Part shown: positions 38,201 to 45,439 of the stretch, in pieces
Layout of the letters: each line of letters starts with the position of its first letter
Numbering within the stretch: position 1 is the first letter of the stretch
Assembly: GCA_014607495.2 (NCBI GenBank)
Contig: CP053169.1
Coordinates: forward strand, 1,550,001-1,614,000
DNA length: 64,000 nt
Direction of reading: 5' to 3'
Source: Carposina sasakii
Lineage: Eukaryota > Arthropoda > Insecta > Lepidoptera > Carposinidae
Program-made: the position numbers and the translations under genes
The notes under the pieces: generated by a model
What the model was told of the DNA's origin: nothing
Database searches by the model: none
Seen by the model: only the letters and a program-made list of their open reading frames with translations

Positions 38201-41200
38201 ATAATTTTCGACATTGTTTTTTCTGCAGTCCACGCGGACGAAGTCTCGGGCGTCCACTAGTTTTTTATAAATGGCTGACATTATTGCGTCGGGCACAATA
38301 ATTCCACCAATTTACTTTTTGTTCTCATTTTGTCGACCGACTGACGTAGTTGGCAGTCCCTGCAAGCCATGTCATAGGTTCTGGGTTCGATTCCCGGTAG
38401 CAGCCGATAACATTTTTTTGTATAAATAGTATAGAATTTCTATATTATACCGTTATTTACGCATTACCTTAGATATCTTGGTGTGGAACTTGGTTAATGT
38501 GTGTGTGTGTGTGTGTGTGAGTAGGTATTTACTTATTAATTTTGTTTTTGTTACAGAATTATGGTCGATTCCGGTAGTCACATCTAAACGTTAAAGCCAT
38601 TTATGTTAAGAATGGAGAGCGATAGACCTGACTAAGATTGGGTTTAGGTTTAAGTGTGACTGCCGGAATCGACCCCATTGTCACTTAGATATTCCTAAAG
38701 ACATTTATGCTGCCTTTCCGTCAGAAACGTGTAAAACTTTCATATAAATAACTTGTTAACATAACACGTTTTATATAGTAATTGAGTGCTGTGGATTATG
38801 TATAACAAATAAATAAATAAAATAAGTATGCGCATGCGTTTGATATATACCAATCCTACTACTCGTACATTAACATCATGGACCAATGTATATAATATAA
38901 AGTCTACCAAAAAGTACTGATTACCTTTTGACACAAAACTAGGTAGGTAAAAATAAACAACTTTCACTGTGGGACCGATTCGGAAATAATGTTCCATGCA
39001 TTTCAGTGCAGTAATTATTCGAGATTGTATGGAATAGCTGATTTTTTTTTTCACTATTTTGTAGTTGGTCCCATAGTGAAAGTTGTTTCTTTTTCCCTAC
39101 CTAGTTTCGTGTCAAAAGATAATCACTAATTTTGAAAAGACGCTTCCATAGCAACGTAAAGGTCAAAATGTGGTACTAAGTTAATGTAATGTATGTAAAG
39201 CACTGGCGGCTCGTCCTAAGGAGCGCTGGTGCGGTGCACTCCCACCCACGAAGATTACATAGGCAGTCTATATTTCTCCAAATTTATAATTATCTTTCAA
39301 TTCTACTATGTTTATACAATAGTGTCTACGCGTTCGTCTCAAGTAAGTTGTAATCTTATGTATCGAGTGGAGCTCTAGCGATCGCGCTCCAATGAAACGA
39401 AATTTGGTACGATTCCTAGTACTGTATTCAATGAGTGCGAAAGATACATACCGACATAGGCCGGCGCGTGAAACAGAAGATTTCGTATGAAAAATTAGCC
39501 TTATCTGGAGCTCACTTTAATTCGCGTATGCGGCCACTAGAGGTCGCTTAGTCCGAGTTAGAACGCGATATAGTTGTCTTTAATGTGTATCATTAGGTCA
39601 TCTGAATTTTTATAAGTGTACGGTTGAACTTGCACCATCCCATTCGTTAAGGCAGTGAACACCCATCTAAAAATGTCAGCAGCCGCCACTGATGTAAAGT
39701 ATATAATATTTAAGTATTTTTCTCGTACCTTCTAGTTGCTAACCCGAGCGACATTAAAGCTCCGTTCGGAATACATCGTGCGACAACAGCGAGCGTTGTC
39801 GGCCATCACACGCAAGGTGGGGGCCTTAGTGTCTATGAGCATACAGCAAGAAGACTGGATTAAGGATCTACAGGTATTTCCATTGTGATAACCGTACAAT
39901 TTAAATTACAATGCATTGCTTAATTAAAGGGGCCCCATACACACCCTTTTTTTGCCCTTTTTTGCTCGATATTAATAATGGCAACAGGTAGGCATTTGAC
40001 ATATTTAGTTATATTTTTACTTTAATAATAGAATTTACATAAAATAAATACTTAAGGTCGGGCTCCCATACAATAAAACTTAAAAAGGTTACAATATCAA
40101 TTTTGTGTGCATACTGTTTTTTACCTAGTCAATGATACGGAACCCTTCGTGCGCGAGTCCGACTCACACTTGGCCGGTTTACAGGGTGTAACAAAAGGGG
40201 TATGTTAAGCGAAAAGCTATGTAAATAGCCCACTACAAGGAACCTAACCACAAAATTTCAGACTCGAAATCACATGTTTATTTTTCCAGATAGTATGGAG
40301 ATTTCCTACACAATTCAGGAATGTCCATACAATCTTGAAAAATAAACATGTGATTTCGAGTCTCAAATTTTGGAAATAGTATCTGTATAGTGGGCTATTT
40401 GCTTTTCGCTTAACCCTTTCTGTTAAACCCTGTTATACAGGATATTTTTTTGTGGCCACCTTTAACGAAGGGTACGTACTCTATACATGAAATAAAGTAA
40501 GTTTATGCAAAAAAAAAGGCTGGGAATTTTTTTTTTTTTTTTAATTTTTTAAATTCCTTGGTCGTGCGAAATTTATAGTGTCTAGTGTTTATGTTAGTTT
40601 TTTTATAGACAGATATTAATTATTTTTCGTGAAAAAATCCTGCTACGTGCGTCTATGTGCATTTATGCAGAAAAACGCAGTCTATTTACTCAACTTTGGA
40701 CCCTAATATTTTGGAAACCAGACACTTCTCAGGTATGCTTCCATGGAGAAAAATGATCGTGATGATGAGGACATTCCGTAGTTTTCGGGAACGTTGACGA
40801 CCAAAAATCATCCTGTATATATGACTTCAATGAATAAATGCATTATATGCGTCTCTTTCCCTCACTGCATTAATTACCATTGTAGTCACTATCTAACACA
40901 AAAGCAAGCCTACCGTTGTTATTTTAATATATTTATATAACTTTCAGGCGGATATAGACGACGTACAGCTTCAGTCCATGGTGTTGAGAGAAAAGTGCGC
41001 GCTCGCTGAAAAACATCAGGACGATATCAAATACAGGTATGATATAAAAAAATTCGTCAAAACCCACACTACGCAAAATGCCTAGCCGTTTTATAGTAAT
41101 ATACCTTCGACATATTTACAGATGTTCGTCAGTAATCCGTGCAGTCCGTGCTAACGCTCCCACATCGGTCGCGGAACGTACTCTTCTAACGGAGCTAGAG

Positions 41201-44200
41201 CGCTACGCGTGCGAGCGAGACAGCATGCGAACTCAGATCGATAAGCTCAAACTATGCGCTAGGGACAAGGCTTTGGAGGTAGGTTGTACGTACATTGCTT
41301 GCTGTGTATGTTAGTCTATGCAGTAGTTGTACATTGCTTGCTTAAGGCAAGCTAATGTAAGTGATACATGTAGCGGTCGCTTCTATAAGACATCTAATAC
41401 AGATCCTGGAACGCGATAACGAATGTGAAAAGTTTCTCACATTAAAATTGAGTATACATATACAAAAACGCGTCCCATTTCACCAACCACCACATGATGA
41501 TCTCTCCGACCGTATTTCGGCCAAGGCGACCAATCTTTACGGAGATTGGCCAGGTACGCAGGAGATATTATAGTGCACAAGTGTGTGCGCAAACACAGAT
41601 GCACTCTCTATTCCGTCACTCTCATAGTCCGATGGGACGGAAAGCCGACACGACGGGAGAGAGATCAGGCGCAGGACCAATGGTTTTACGTGCCTTCCGA
41701 GGCACGAGCTAAGTGACAATTTTACAACATTAAAATCTGTACATGAAATAAATTCATTGGTACAGGCCCACTACACACATTACATTGCTTGATGTGTATA
41801 TGTGATTGAATCACAAAGATCACCGACATAGCTCAACGGTCCAGCAAGCTGAAGTGGCAATGGGCAGGGCACATAGCTCGAAGAACTGATGGCCGATGGA
41901 GTCAGAAAGTTCTAGAGTGAATACCACGTATCGGCAAACGCAGCGTGGGAAGGCCACCCGCGAGGTGGACGGACGACCTGGTCAAGGTTGGATGCAGGCT
42001 GCTTCCGACCGCGAGGTGTGGAGGTTGTTGGGGGAGGCCTATGTCCAACAGTGGACTTCTCAAGGCTGTAAATGATGATGATGATGTGTAGTTTTTATTA
42101 TGTAGTGGAGCCATCTATTGGACAATGCAAGAACTATTACAACTTCAACACAGCCAAGGTACTAGAGATGACAAACCAACAACTCAAAACAATAAGCCAA
42201 AAGTATATAGTCTTAATGAAGAGAATCCACTTATAGGATTGTTCTTAAGTTAGGTTAGGTTAAGCTGTAGCTGCCTCTGTCTTGATCAGAGAAGATCTTA
42301 GAGAAGACAGCATCAAATTTGACTTAGTTATGCAAACGGGAACCAACCCACATAAACAGTAAACATCGAATTCTAACAAAATTTACAGATTATTTTGATG
42401 TTTACAAGGTTGATAGAAAGTTCATTTTTGAATGCTTATGTAGCCTACAATTTTATTTAATACATTAGCGGGTTGGTTCCCGTTTGCATAACTATGTCCA
42501 ATTTATCCTTCTATCTGACCATAACTTAATATGCTAACGGCCAATTACAATACGAGCGATCAATAAGAATCTCGGGAGAACCTGAGATATGCTAAAAATC
42601 TCTCAAGATCAGTTATAGAAATTGGCTGTAAGTGGTGTAAATCGGATGTATAAATTGCACACTTCTGCCCAGCCCTTTCGGGGGATAATGGACGTGGCTA
42701 TACAGGATGTTTTTTGTGGCCACCTTTAACGAAGGGTACGTACTCTATACATCAAATAAAGTAAGTTTATGCCAAAAAAAATGTTGGGAATTTTTTTTTT
42801 TTATTTCAAAAATTTTTTTTAATTACTTGATCTGGCGAAATTTATAAGTGTCTAGTGTTTATGTTAGTTTTTTTACAGACAGATATTAATTATTTCTCGT
42901 GAAAAAATCTTGCTACGCGCGTCTATGTGCATTTATGCAGAAAAATGCAGTCTATTTACTCAACTTTGGACCCTAATATTTTGGAAACCAGACACTTCCC
43001 AGGTATGCTTCCATGGAGAAAAATGATCGTGATGATGAGGAGATTCCGTAGTTTTCGGGAACGTTGACGACCAAAAATCACCTGTATGTATGTTGTATCT
43101 ATGTGACCATTAAAACATCAGCCCTTATTAGTTTATATTATTTATCGTTACCTAACACGTGAATAAAACATAAACAACGAAATGTAGCTTAAACATTTTC
43201 AATACATTAGCAAGACAGTAGTTATATAATATTAATAAGAAAATGAAAAAATTCTTCACCCGAGTGAGATTTGAACTCACGACCACTCGCAAACCGTGCT
43301 CTCGCTCTAACCACTGAGCTATCAGGTCAATTAACTCGGGCGACGAATTTCACCGTCTCCTTTTAAATTACATTATTGGCAATGTTATTTTTTCATCCCG
43401 ATAGCTATACACTAGCCAAATCTCGGTAAAATAGTAGTTACTTTTTGATCAAAGAATAGTTACTTGGAAATTACGTAACGTTTACGAGGTCATCTAGAAA
43501 ATACGGTGCCTTACGTTACATGCGGGGGGATATCCTTATAAAATTATGTCCTATCTGTGTATATTATTTCAGATGGACAAATGGCGTGAAGATTATAAGA
43601 AAAAAGATATAGCTCTCGGCAAGTCTCATAGTGATACAATCTCATCGATTTTGCAACAACAGTGAGTATATTTAATCTAAGCACTTTAAAATATTACTAT
43701 AAGTGATGTTGTACCATGAAGAATGTTTAAATAGAGGAGGTGGGACTATGCACTGAGTCGTGTGGCAATCGTGAGGCCATGACGTCATGATAGGGGCGGA
43801 GCTTCAGCGCCAGTGTAACGCAGTAGTTGTAACCACACGCTTGTGCTCCGAAATGTAACCGTATTAAAGTTACAAAGACACTAGCGCTTTTATCATGGTA
43901 CTTTATTACTAAAACGTATTATAATATTGCCATCTAGCGATTCCACTAGTAAAACAATCTTGAACTATAATGAGCAAGTAGTTTGACTAGTCACTACAAG
44001 GTGGTTTCTATGTAAATGGGCAGGGCTACAGTGTTCAATGCTCCCCTCGTCCCATACTTCACCCCCGCTGCGCGGCACACTATTTTTGTATGGAAATATA
44101 ATTAGCCGCTACTCCTCTTTAATTTCTTCTCCATGCTTAGTACCCACGACACAAGACCTTAGAGAACTTAATATGGGACTAAGTTGATCTGTTGTGAAGT

Positions 44201-44977
44201 GTGTGAATATTATTGTATAAAGTGAAATATAGGTGGACGGATGACCTAGCCAAGGTCGCGGGCGTCGGTTGGATGCAGGCCGCTTCCGACCGGTCGGAAT
44301 GGAGGTTGTTGGGGGAGGCCTATGTTCAGCAGTGGACTTCCCAGGGCTGACAATGATGATGATGACTTATATTATAATTGCGAAATGAAGTTTGTTTGTT
44401 TGTTACCTCTTCACACTTAATTTTCTCAACCAATCTTCTTGGAATTTTGTTAACATATTACATTATGCAGGATGTTTTTTCGTTGCCACCCTTAACGAAG
44501 GGTACGTACTCTATACATCAAATAAAATAAGTTTATGCCAAAAAAAATGCTGGGAAACGATGTAATTTTTTTTAAAATGTTATTTATTTTATCGGGCGTC
44601 ATTTATAGGGACCAGTGTTTATGCTAGTTTTTTCATACACAGATATTAATTATTTCTGATGAGAAAATCTTGCTACACGCGTCAATGTGCATTTATGCAG
44701 AAAAACGCAGTCTATTTACTCAACTTTGGCCCTTAATATTTTGGAAACCAGACACTTCCCAGGCATGTTTCCATGGAGAAAAATGATCGTGTTGATGAGG
44801 AGATTCCATAGTTTTCGGGAACGTTGACGACCATAAATCATCCTGTATATCATTATAAATACTTATTAAATTATCAAGCTTATTTCATTCGATTATTTTT
44901 TTGATTTCAGGACAATGCAAATATCAGCGCTGATAGAAGAAACCAAACTACTAAAGGACCAACTCAGTCTAGTTTAG
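20158..44977 (+). CDS. Nup88: Nucleoporin Nup88 (partial, 13 exons seen, N-terminus missing)
   Basis: Structural component of the nuclear pore complex; Nup88 (Drosophila mbo) binds Nup214 and takes part in CRM1-dependent export. Exons: 20158-20271, 20691-20906, 21877-22039, 32203-32322, 33205-33304, 34671-34857, 35933-36032, 37612-37725, 39736-39873, 40948-41036, 41122-41278, 43573-43661, 44911-44977. Every junction has AG acceptor and GT donor, phases agree throughout, and 1654 nt give about 550 residues ending in TAG. Residues about 1-334 are the beta-propeller part (VHWHPTSPSHVLVLVSDNT, PLAMYPPADDNYG, VVESVELDV, CAHAGGLHSV), and about 370-551 are the charged coiled-coil part (LLTRATLKLRSEYI). 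Human Nup88 is 741 residues, so roughly 100-150 N-terminal residues are absent; the first exon here begins with the last base of a split codon. Introns are full of transposons, intron 3 alone spanning 10.2 kb. Identity comes from recognised family motifs, not a search. Confidence 0.93.
20691..20906 (+). CDS. Nup88: Nup88 exon b
   Basis: Acceptor after ATTACAG, donor AG|GTATGG. Encodes 71 full codons with LYHVALKRGPKLARIFTIG, SLGDTAVDF (family signature 'LGETAVAFDF' region) and LLILRGNGDVYMM, typical propeller blades of Nup88. Confidence 0.92.
20975..21165 (-). repeat. Family E copy; another at 46128-46265 (-)
   Basis: Module GACCCGGTGGCTCAGTGGTG with GGTTCGATTCC; body truncated near 21165. 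The 46128 copy lacks part of the anticodon arm. Confidence 0.78.
21877..22039 (+). CDS. Nup88: Nup88 exon c
   Basis: Acceptor after CCAATAG, donor AAT|GTGAGT, phase 0 exit. Contains PLAMYPPADDNYGTDSCC, the most recognisable Nup88 block, then a Val/Ala-rich strand ending ALYHCLLLPN. The donor is the first unit of a short tandem repeat that continues to about 22160 (see findings). Confidence 0.94.
22031..22160 (+). repeat. Minisatellite starting at a Nup88 splice donor
   Basis: Five to six imperfect units of about 20-25 bp built on TGTGAGTCACGGTTATGG. The first unit is the real donor of exon c; the last (22144-22156) repeats CCTAATGTGAGT exactly. Confidence 0.85.
23335..23645. mobile_element. 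MITE with about 50-bp terminal inverted repeats
   Basis: AAAAACCCGACTGCTTAA near 23346 is the inverse of TTAAGCAGTCGGGTTTTT near 23615; the inverted match spans about 50 bp each side. The interior matches 8870-9110. Confidence 0.8.
24063..25560 (-). pseudogene. Decayed PIF/Harbinger-type (DDE_Tnp_4) transposase with C-terminal SWIM zinc finger
   Basis: Minus-strand fragments in several frames with a consistent order. IICDGTY (near 25150) gives the first catalytic Asp, VCTDGYIIDVKGPYAATKTD (near 25050) follows, FILDRGFRD (near 24895) gives the second Asp, and RWVVEVVNGRFKRD (near 24755) gives the Glu. A helical segment ALGTYQIKLARSYCSEHLQ (near 24430) leads to YYCTCLTGRRTVGTCAHIVS (near 24190), a CxCx9CxH SWIM finger. 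Frameshifts separate the pieces, so it is probably inactive. Confidence 0.8.
25598..26268 (-). pseudogene. N-terminal zinc-finger exons of the same transposase
   Basis: Two pieces: 26268 downward, MEPARNCVMCRRGFYRG and about 28 more residues, and 25890-25598, with RSLCHRCWQR, then CIFP and ARVCQEHL. Paired Cys motifs suggest a DNA-binding zinc module ahead of the DDE core. The intervening 250 bp looks like an intron (TTGTTTCAG acceptor) but the phases do not join cleanly. Confidence 0.55.
26272..26370. repeat. Direct copy of 23571-23667
   Basis: About 95 bp, nearly identical, including the MITE terminal repeat and the adjacent AAATTATTAATTTGATTAAG. The pair flanks the Harbinger-type transposase remnant. 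Confidence 0.8.
26712..27079 (-). repeat. 3' LTR of the gypsy element
   Basis: Same 368 bp as 31768-32135 at a constant offset of 5056. It also contains the MSDPIPT start, now running into flanking intron sequence. Confidence 0.93.
27180..27445. repeat. Degenerate GGACCGG tandem repeat beside the 3' LTR
   Basis: At least six imperfect units of about 38-45 bp, each with CTGGACCGG or CTGGTCCGAA and CCTTCAG/CCTACAG, between the integrase stop and the 3' LTR. It lies inside the retrotransposon but outside its coding region. Confidence 0.7.
27452..28958 (-). pseudogene. gypsy integrase, frameshifted
   Basis: HHCC zinc-binding module (HVHNEIKHLGYEKTLD, CVICK) near 28780-28640; core with DLSGK (Asp 1), a DRGRSYDNSEF block (Asp 2, near 28370) and NGQVER (Glu, near 28280). 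The C-terminal GPYRI block (near 27880) is the gypsy-type integrase tail. Frame breaks lie near 28520, 28450 and 28250. Confidence 0.88.
28970..29692 (-). pseudogene. gypsy RT connection and RNase H domain
   Basis: 240 codons open. Starts in the RT thumb/connection (FIGLATYFRQFIPNFSKL), then RNase H with its four acidic residues in HTDAS, YELETLAV, LTDCNAL and HADFLSR. Intact as a domain but separated by frame breaks from the RT and integrase. Confidence 0.9.
29693..30352 (-). pseudogene. gypsy reverse transcriptase, frameshifted
   Basis: Palm and finger motifs are recognisable in three frames: SPILLVKKKNGSDRLCVDYR (near 30130), a MASGFHQI block (near 29985) and the catalytic YMDD (near 29808). 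Frame breaks lie near 30065, 29895 and 29700. Synthesises cDNA from element RNA when intact. Confidence 0.87.
30353..31192 (-). pseudogene. gypsy nucleocapsid and protease
   Basis: 279 codons open. Two CCHC knuckles near residues 44-57 and 80-93 (CHFCGRTGHRGNEC, CYICSDSRHVATAC; both CX2CX4HX4C) bind RNA. The protease motif is FDSGAECSLI (active-site Asp), with ENILLGCDIL near its C-terminus as the usual second protease motif. The upstream boundary is a frame break rather than a real start, so the first Met is probably internal. Confidence 0.88.
31258..31788 (-). pseudogene. gypsy gag, capsid part
   Basis: 176 codons from the ATG in the LTR. The C-terminal half (WASIKELLLSQFSKP, then a QLEPKETPAEAGMRLW segment) is a gag capsid pattern of insect gypsy elements. 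The frame closes at TAG (31260-31258) just after a run of six T; the neighbouring frame continues through matching sequence. Confidence 0.82.
31768..32135 (-). repeat. 5' LTR of the gypsy element
   Basis: 368 bp, one mismatch by eye to the other LTR. On the minus strand its last 21 bases contain the gag ATG (31788) and seven codons (MSDPIPT), so gag starts inside the LTR. Confidence 0.93.
32203..32322 (+). CDS. Nup88: Nup88 exon d
   Basis: Exactly 40 codons, phase 0 on both sides, acceptor TTTCCTCAG, donor CCG|GTGAGT. Acidic start (PESEESDSHS), then LYVVESVELDVSLS, the family's conserved 'LYVFECVELEL' strand. It lies only 67 bp downstream of the LTR retrotransposon's edge. Confidence 0.92.
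32420..32567 (+). repeat. SINE family 3 end fragment
   Basis: Ends GTGGACTGCAATAGGCTG plus (GAT)n. Similar end fragments: 2045-2130 (+), 18207-18306 (-), 20022-20071 (+), 36160-36228 (+). Confidence 0.75.
32595..32975 (+). mobile_element. MITE family G (about 390 bp)
   Basis: From GTTTTTTCATTGCCACCCTT to GACGACCAAAAATGACCCGG; imperfect ends of the TACAGGATGTTTTTTGTGG / CCAAAAATCACCTGTA type. Other intact copies follow below. Confidence 0.8.
33205..33304 (+). CDS. Nup88: Nup88 exon e
   Basis: Acceptor TTTTTGGCAG. Encodes YLCAHAGGLHSVTLAVVSLL, matching the Nup88 'HEAGVHSVGL' signature. Donor read as GACG|GTAGGT so that the next exon completes a GAT (Asp) codon. Confidence 0.91.
33330..33640 (-). 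repeat. SINE family 2, near-full copy
   Basis: Lies 26 bp downstream of Nup88 exon e on the opposite strand. Includes the head remnant GGGATCGAACTTACGCC. Confidence 0.85.
33730..34050 (+). repeat. Lepidopteran interspersed repeat, family H
   Basis: Starts ACTAGTGGACGCCCGCGACT, has TTTTATCCCGG-like blocks and TCAGCCGTTTCTGAGATTAG, ends TTATTATATGTATAGA. Copies: 21505-21700 (+), 26410-26625 (+), 35580-35880 (-), 54420-54625 (-), 57485-57830 (-). Confidence 0.8.
34152..34610 (-). mobile_element. hAT-type MITE, copy 1 (Nup88 intron)
   Basis: 459 bp flanked by an exact 8-bp duplication GTACATAA (34144-34151, 34611-34618). Right end GAGCCGCCAGTG; no transposase. Homologous in inverse orientation to 39201-39691. 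Eight-bp duplications and CAGTGGCGGC-type ends are hAT features. Confidence 0.88.
34671..34857 (+). CDS. Nup88: Nup88 exon f, with Gly/Ala/Ser repeat
   Basis: Acceptor TGTTACAG, donor AG|GTGAGA. ARHLLCTG matches the family's 'VEHILCTKPL' strand, followed by a low-complexity GGAGGSGGAGGSGGAS stretch encoded by an 18-bp DNA repeat, then GVACASLRPALVLCGNTLLV, the last propeller strand. Confidence 0.9.
34737..34784 (+). repeat. 18-bp coding minisatellite in Nup88 exon f
   Basis: Unit GGAGGCGCGGGAGGTTCG twice plus a half unit; codes GGAGGS per unit and keeps the frame. Confidence 0.9.
35322..35575 (-). repeat. SINE family 3, full copy
   Basis: Complete from the GGCTGATGATGATG end (35322) to the GCGTGGTGCCGGCAGAG start (35575), in the intron before Nup88 exon g. 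Confidence 0.85.
35933..36032 (+). CDS. Nup88: Nup88 exon g
   Basis: Acceptor AATTTCAG, donor GAG|GTAATT. Encodes TLEPYGIEEQFYNDIQLKNP and an acidic helix; bridges the propeller to the helical C-terminus. Confidence 0.85.
36425..36760 (+). repeat. Family E, plus-strand dimer
   Basis: Tail of one unit at 36425-36480, then body and module (CTCTATAGCGCAGTTGGTTA, GAGTTCAAATCTC) with T-rich tail. Same dimer arrangement as 3240-3612. Confidence 0.78.
37091..37290 (+). repeat. SINE family 3, 3'-truncated; LINE-like end (minus) at 36825-37085
   Basis: The SINE copy abuts a minus-strand piece starting GCCTATTACAGTCCACTGCT, so the two form a back-to-back composite. Confidence 0.7.
37419..37513. repeat. 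95-bp near-perfect palindrome
   Basis: Inner 18-bp arms AAGCAAAGCGATAGCGAA (37448-37465) and complement (37478-37495) are perfect; outer 18-bp arms (37419-37436, 37496-37513) have one mismatch. In the intron before Nup88 exon h. Confidence 0.9.
37612..37725 (+). CDS. Nup88: Nup88 exon h
   Basis: 38 codons, phase 0 on both sides. FTAIIQEILSRESSQPILKL resembles the family's 'HIRSILQRSVANPAFLK' segment; ends with an acidic linker. Confidence 0.88.
37780..38262 (-). repeat. Family H copy interrupted by family I
   Basis: Family H ends lie at 37780 and 38262; between about 37897 and 38080 is another repeat (CACGCCTTTATCCCTTACGG, CCAATTTTGAGGGTA) that also occurs at 21315-21410 and 46515-46634. 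Confidence 0.7.
38333..38500 (+). repeat. SINE family 1, diverged copy
   Basis: Head with GGTTCGATTCCCGGTAG and a shortened body, ending in a (GT)n run just before a Nup88 intron segment. Confidence 0.7.
39201..39691 (+). mobile_element. hAT-type MITE, copy 2 (Nup88 intron)
   Basis: 491 bp, ends CACTGGCGGCT and AGCCGCCACTG, exact 8-bp duplication ATGTAAAG (39193-39200, 39692-39699). Non-autonomous. Confidence 0.92.
39736..39873 (+). CDS. Nup88: Nup88 exon i (start of coiled coil)
   Basis: 46 codons, phase 0 on both sides. LLTRATLKLRSEYIVRQQRA matches the strongly conserved 'LLSRATQVFREQYILKQ' helix. The preceding intron contains a hAT MITE ending 36 bp before the acceptor's exon. Confidence 0.94.
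40182..40433. mobile_element. Palindromic MITE, family F, abutting family G
   Basis: Complete copy whose right end runs directly into a family G MITE at 40434 in the Nup88 intron. Confidence 0.85.
40434..40823 (+). mobile_element. MITE family G
   Basis: Full copy, TACAGGATATTTTTTTGTGG to AAAAATCATCCTGTATA. Confidence 0.85.
40948..41036 (+). CDS. Nup88: Nup88 exon j (coiled coil)
   Basis: Acceptor CTTTCAG, donor AG|GTATGA. Heptad-like charged helix ADIDDVQLQSMVLREKCALA; matches the family's 'LADKYEEAKEKQEDI' position. Confidence 0.87.
41122..41278 (+). CDS. Nup88: Nup88 exon k (coiled coil)
   Basis: Only 85 bp after the previous exon. Encodes a long amphipathic helix with AERTLLTELERYACERDSM, comparable to the family's 'SDSERDMKKEL' region. 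Donor GAG|GTAGGT. Confidence 0.87.
41494..41770 (-). repeat. SINE family 2, body copy
   Basis: (GAT)n end at 41494, truncated within the head after CAGGCCCA. Lies in the Nup88 intron following exon k. Confidence 0.82.
41815..42085 (+). mobile_element. LINE 3' end, 5'-truncated
   Basis: Same C-terminal coding (WQWAGHIARR, VGRPPARWTD) with a frame break near the GRWSQKVLE part, ending in AAATGATGATGATG. Confidence 0.85.
42700..43088 (+). mobile_element. MITE family G
   Basis: Full copy, TACAGGATGTTTTTTGTGGC to AAAAATCACCTGTATG. Confidence 0.85.
43215..43425 (-). repeat. Family E, best cloverleaf
   Basis: Module from GACCTGATAGCTCAGTGG to CACTCGGGTGA; acceptor ACCTGA/TCGGGT pairs fully with one G-T pair. 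Still a repeat rather than a tRNA gene. Confidence 0.8.
43573..43661 (+). CDS. Nup88: Nup88 exon l (coiled coil)
   Basis: Acceptor TATTTCAG, donor CA|GTGAGT. DKWREDYKKKDIALGKSHSD followed by TISSILQQ, aligned with the family's 'CIQSILKEEGEHIREM'. Confidence 0.88.
44230..44362 (+). mobile_element. LINE 3' end, short
   Basis: Codes RWTDDLAKVAGVGWMQAASD and GEAYVQQWTSQG, then (GAT)n. Similar short ends: 45533-45642 (+), 47660-47768 (-), 52612-52822 (-). Confidence 0.8.
44465..44853 (+). mobile_element. MITE family G
   Basis: Full copy 58 bp upstream of the last Nup88 exon. Confidence 0.85.
44911..44977 (+). CDS. Nup88: Nup88 terminal exon
   Basis: Acceptor TTGATTTCAG. Ends TMQISALIEETKLLKDQLSL and Val, then TAG at 44975-44977. 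Position and pattern match the C-terminal 'MVKQINDIRNHV' helix of Nup88. Confidence 0.88.
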
Positions 44978-45433
44978 CATTATAGTTTATTATAGTACCT
45001 ACCTATAACCCGTTTTTTTTAAAGATAGAAATCGTTTCCATTCATCATCATCATTATCATCCATCCTAAATTCAGAAATCATTTACTAAAGACAATGGCT
45101 GTATGGGCTTAGTTCCCCTTGCCTTTCCTTCGGGATAAACTAAACAAAAAAAAATATTTTCGAAGAAGCATTGTTTGTAAACATTAGAACATTCATACTT
45201 GTAAGATATGAGTGAAGCTTGACGTTTTTCCATATTGATGTATCCTACTAAAAAGTTCAGTTTTGTGTTTGCGAAATCTGCTTCTTTAGGTTTTATTATA
45301 GTGCAAACTTCATATGAGTAGGTACTATTGAATTGTGTAGAAAACTCTGTAGGAACTATTGATGATAATAATACACAAAGCTGTGCCTTATAAAAAAACT
45401 CGATTTCGTTCTTTCGGATTCTTTCTATTTCTA

Positions 45434-45439
45434 AATAAA
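45434..45439 (+). terminator. Possible Nup88 polyadenylation signal
   Basis: First AATAAA seen after the Nup88 stop codon, 457 bp downstream. A repeat lies between stop and signal, so the true cleavage site may be elsewhere. Confidence 0.3.
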
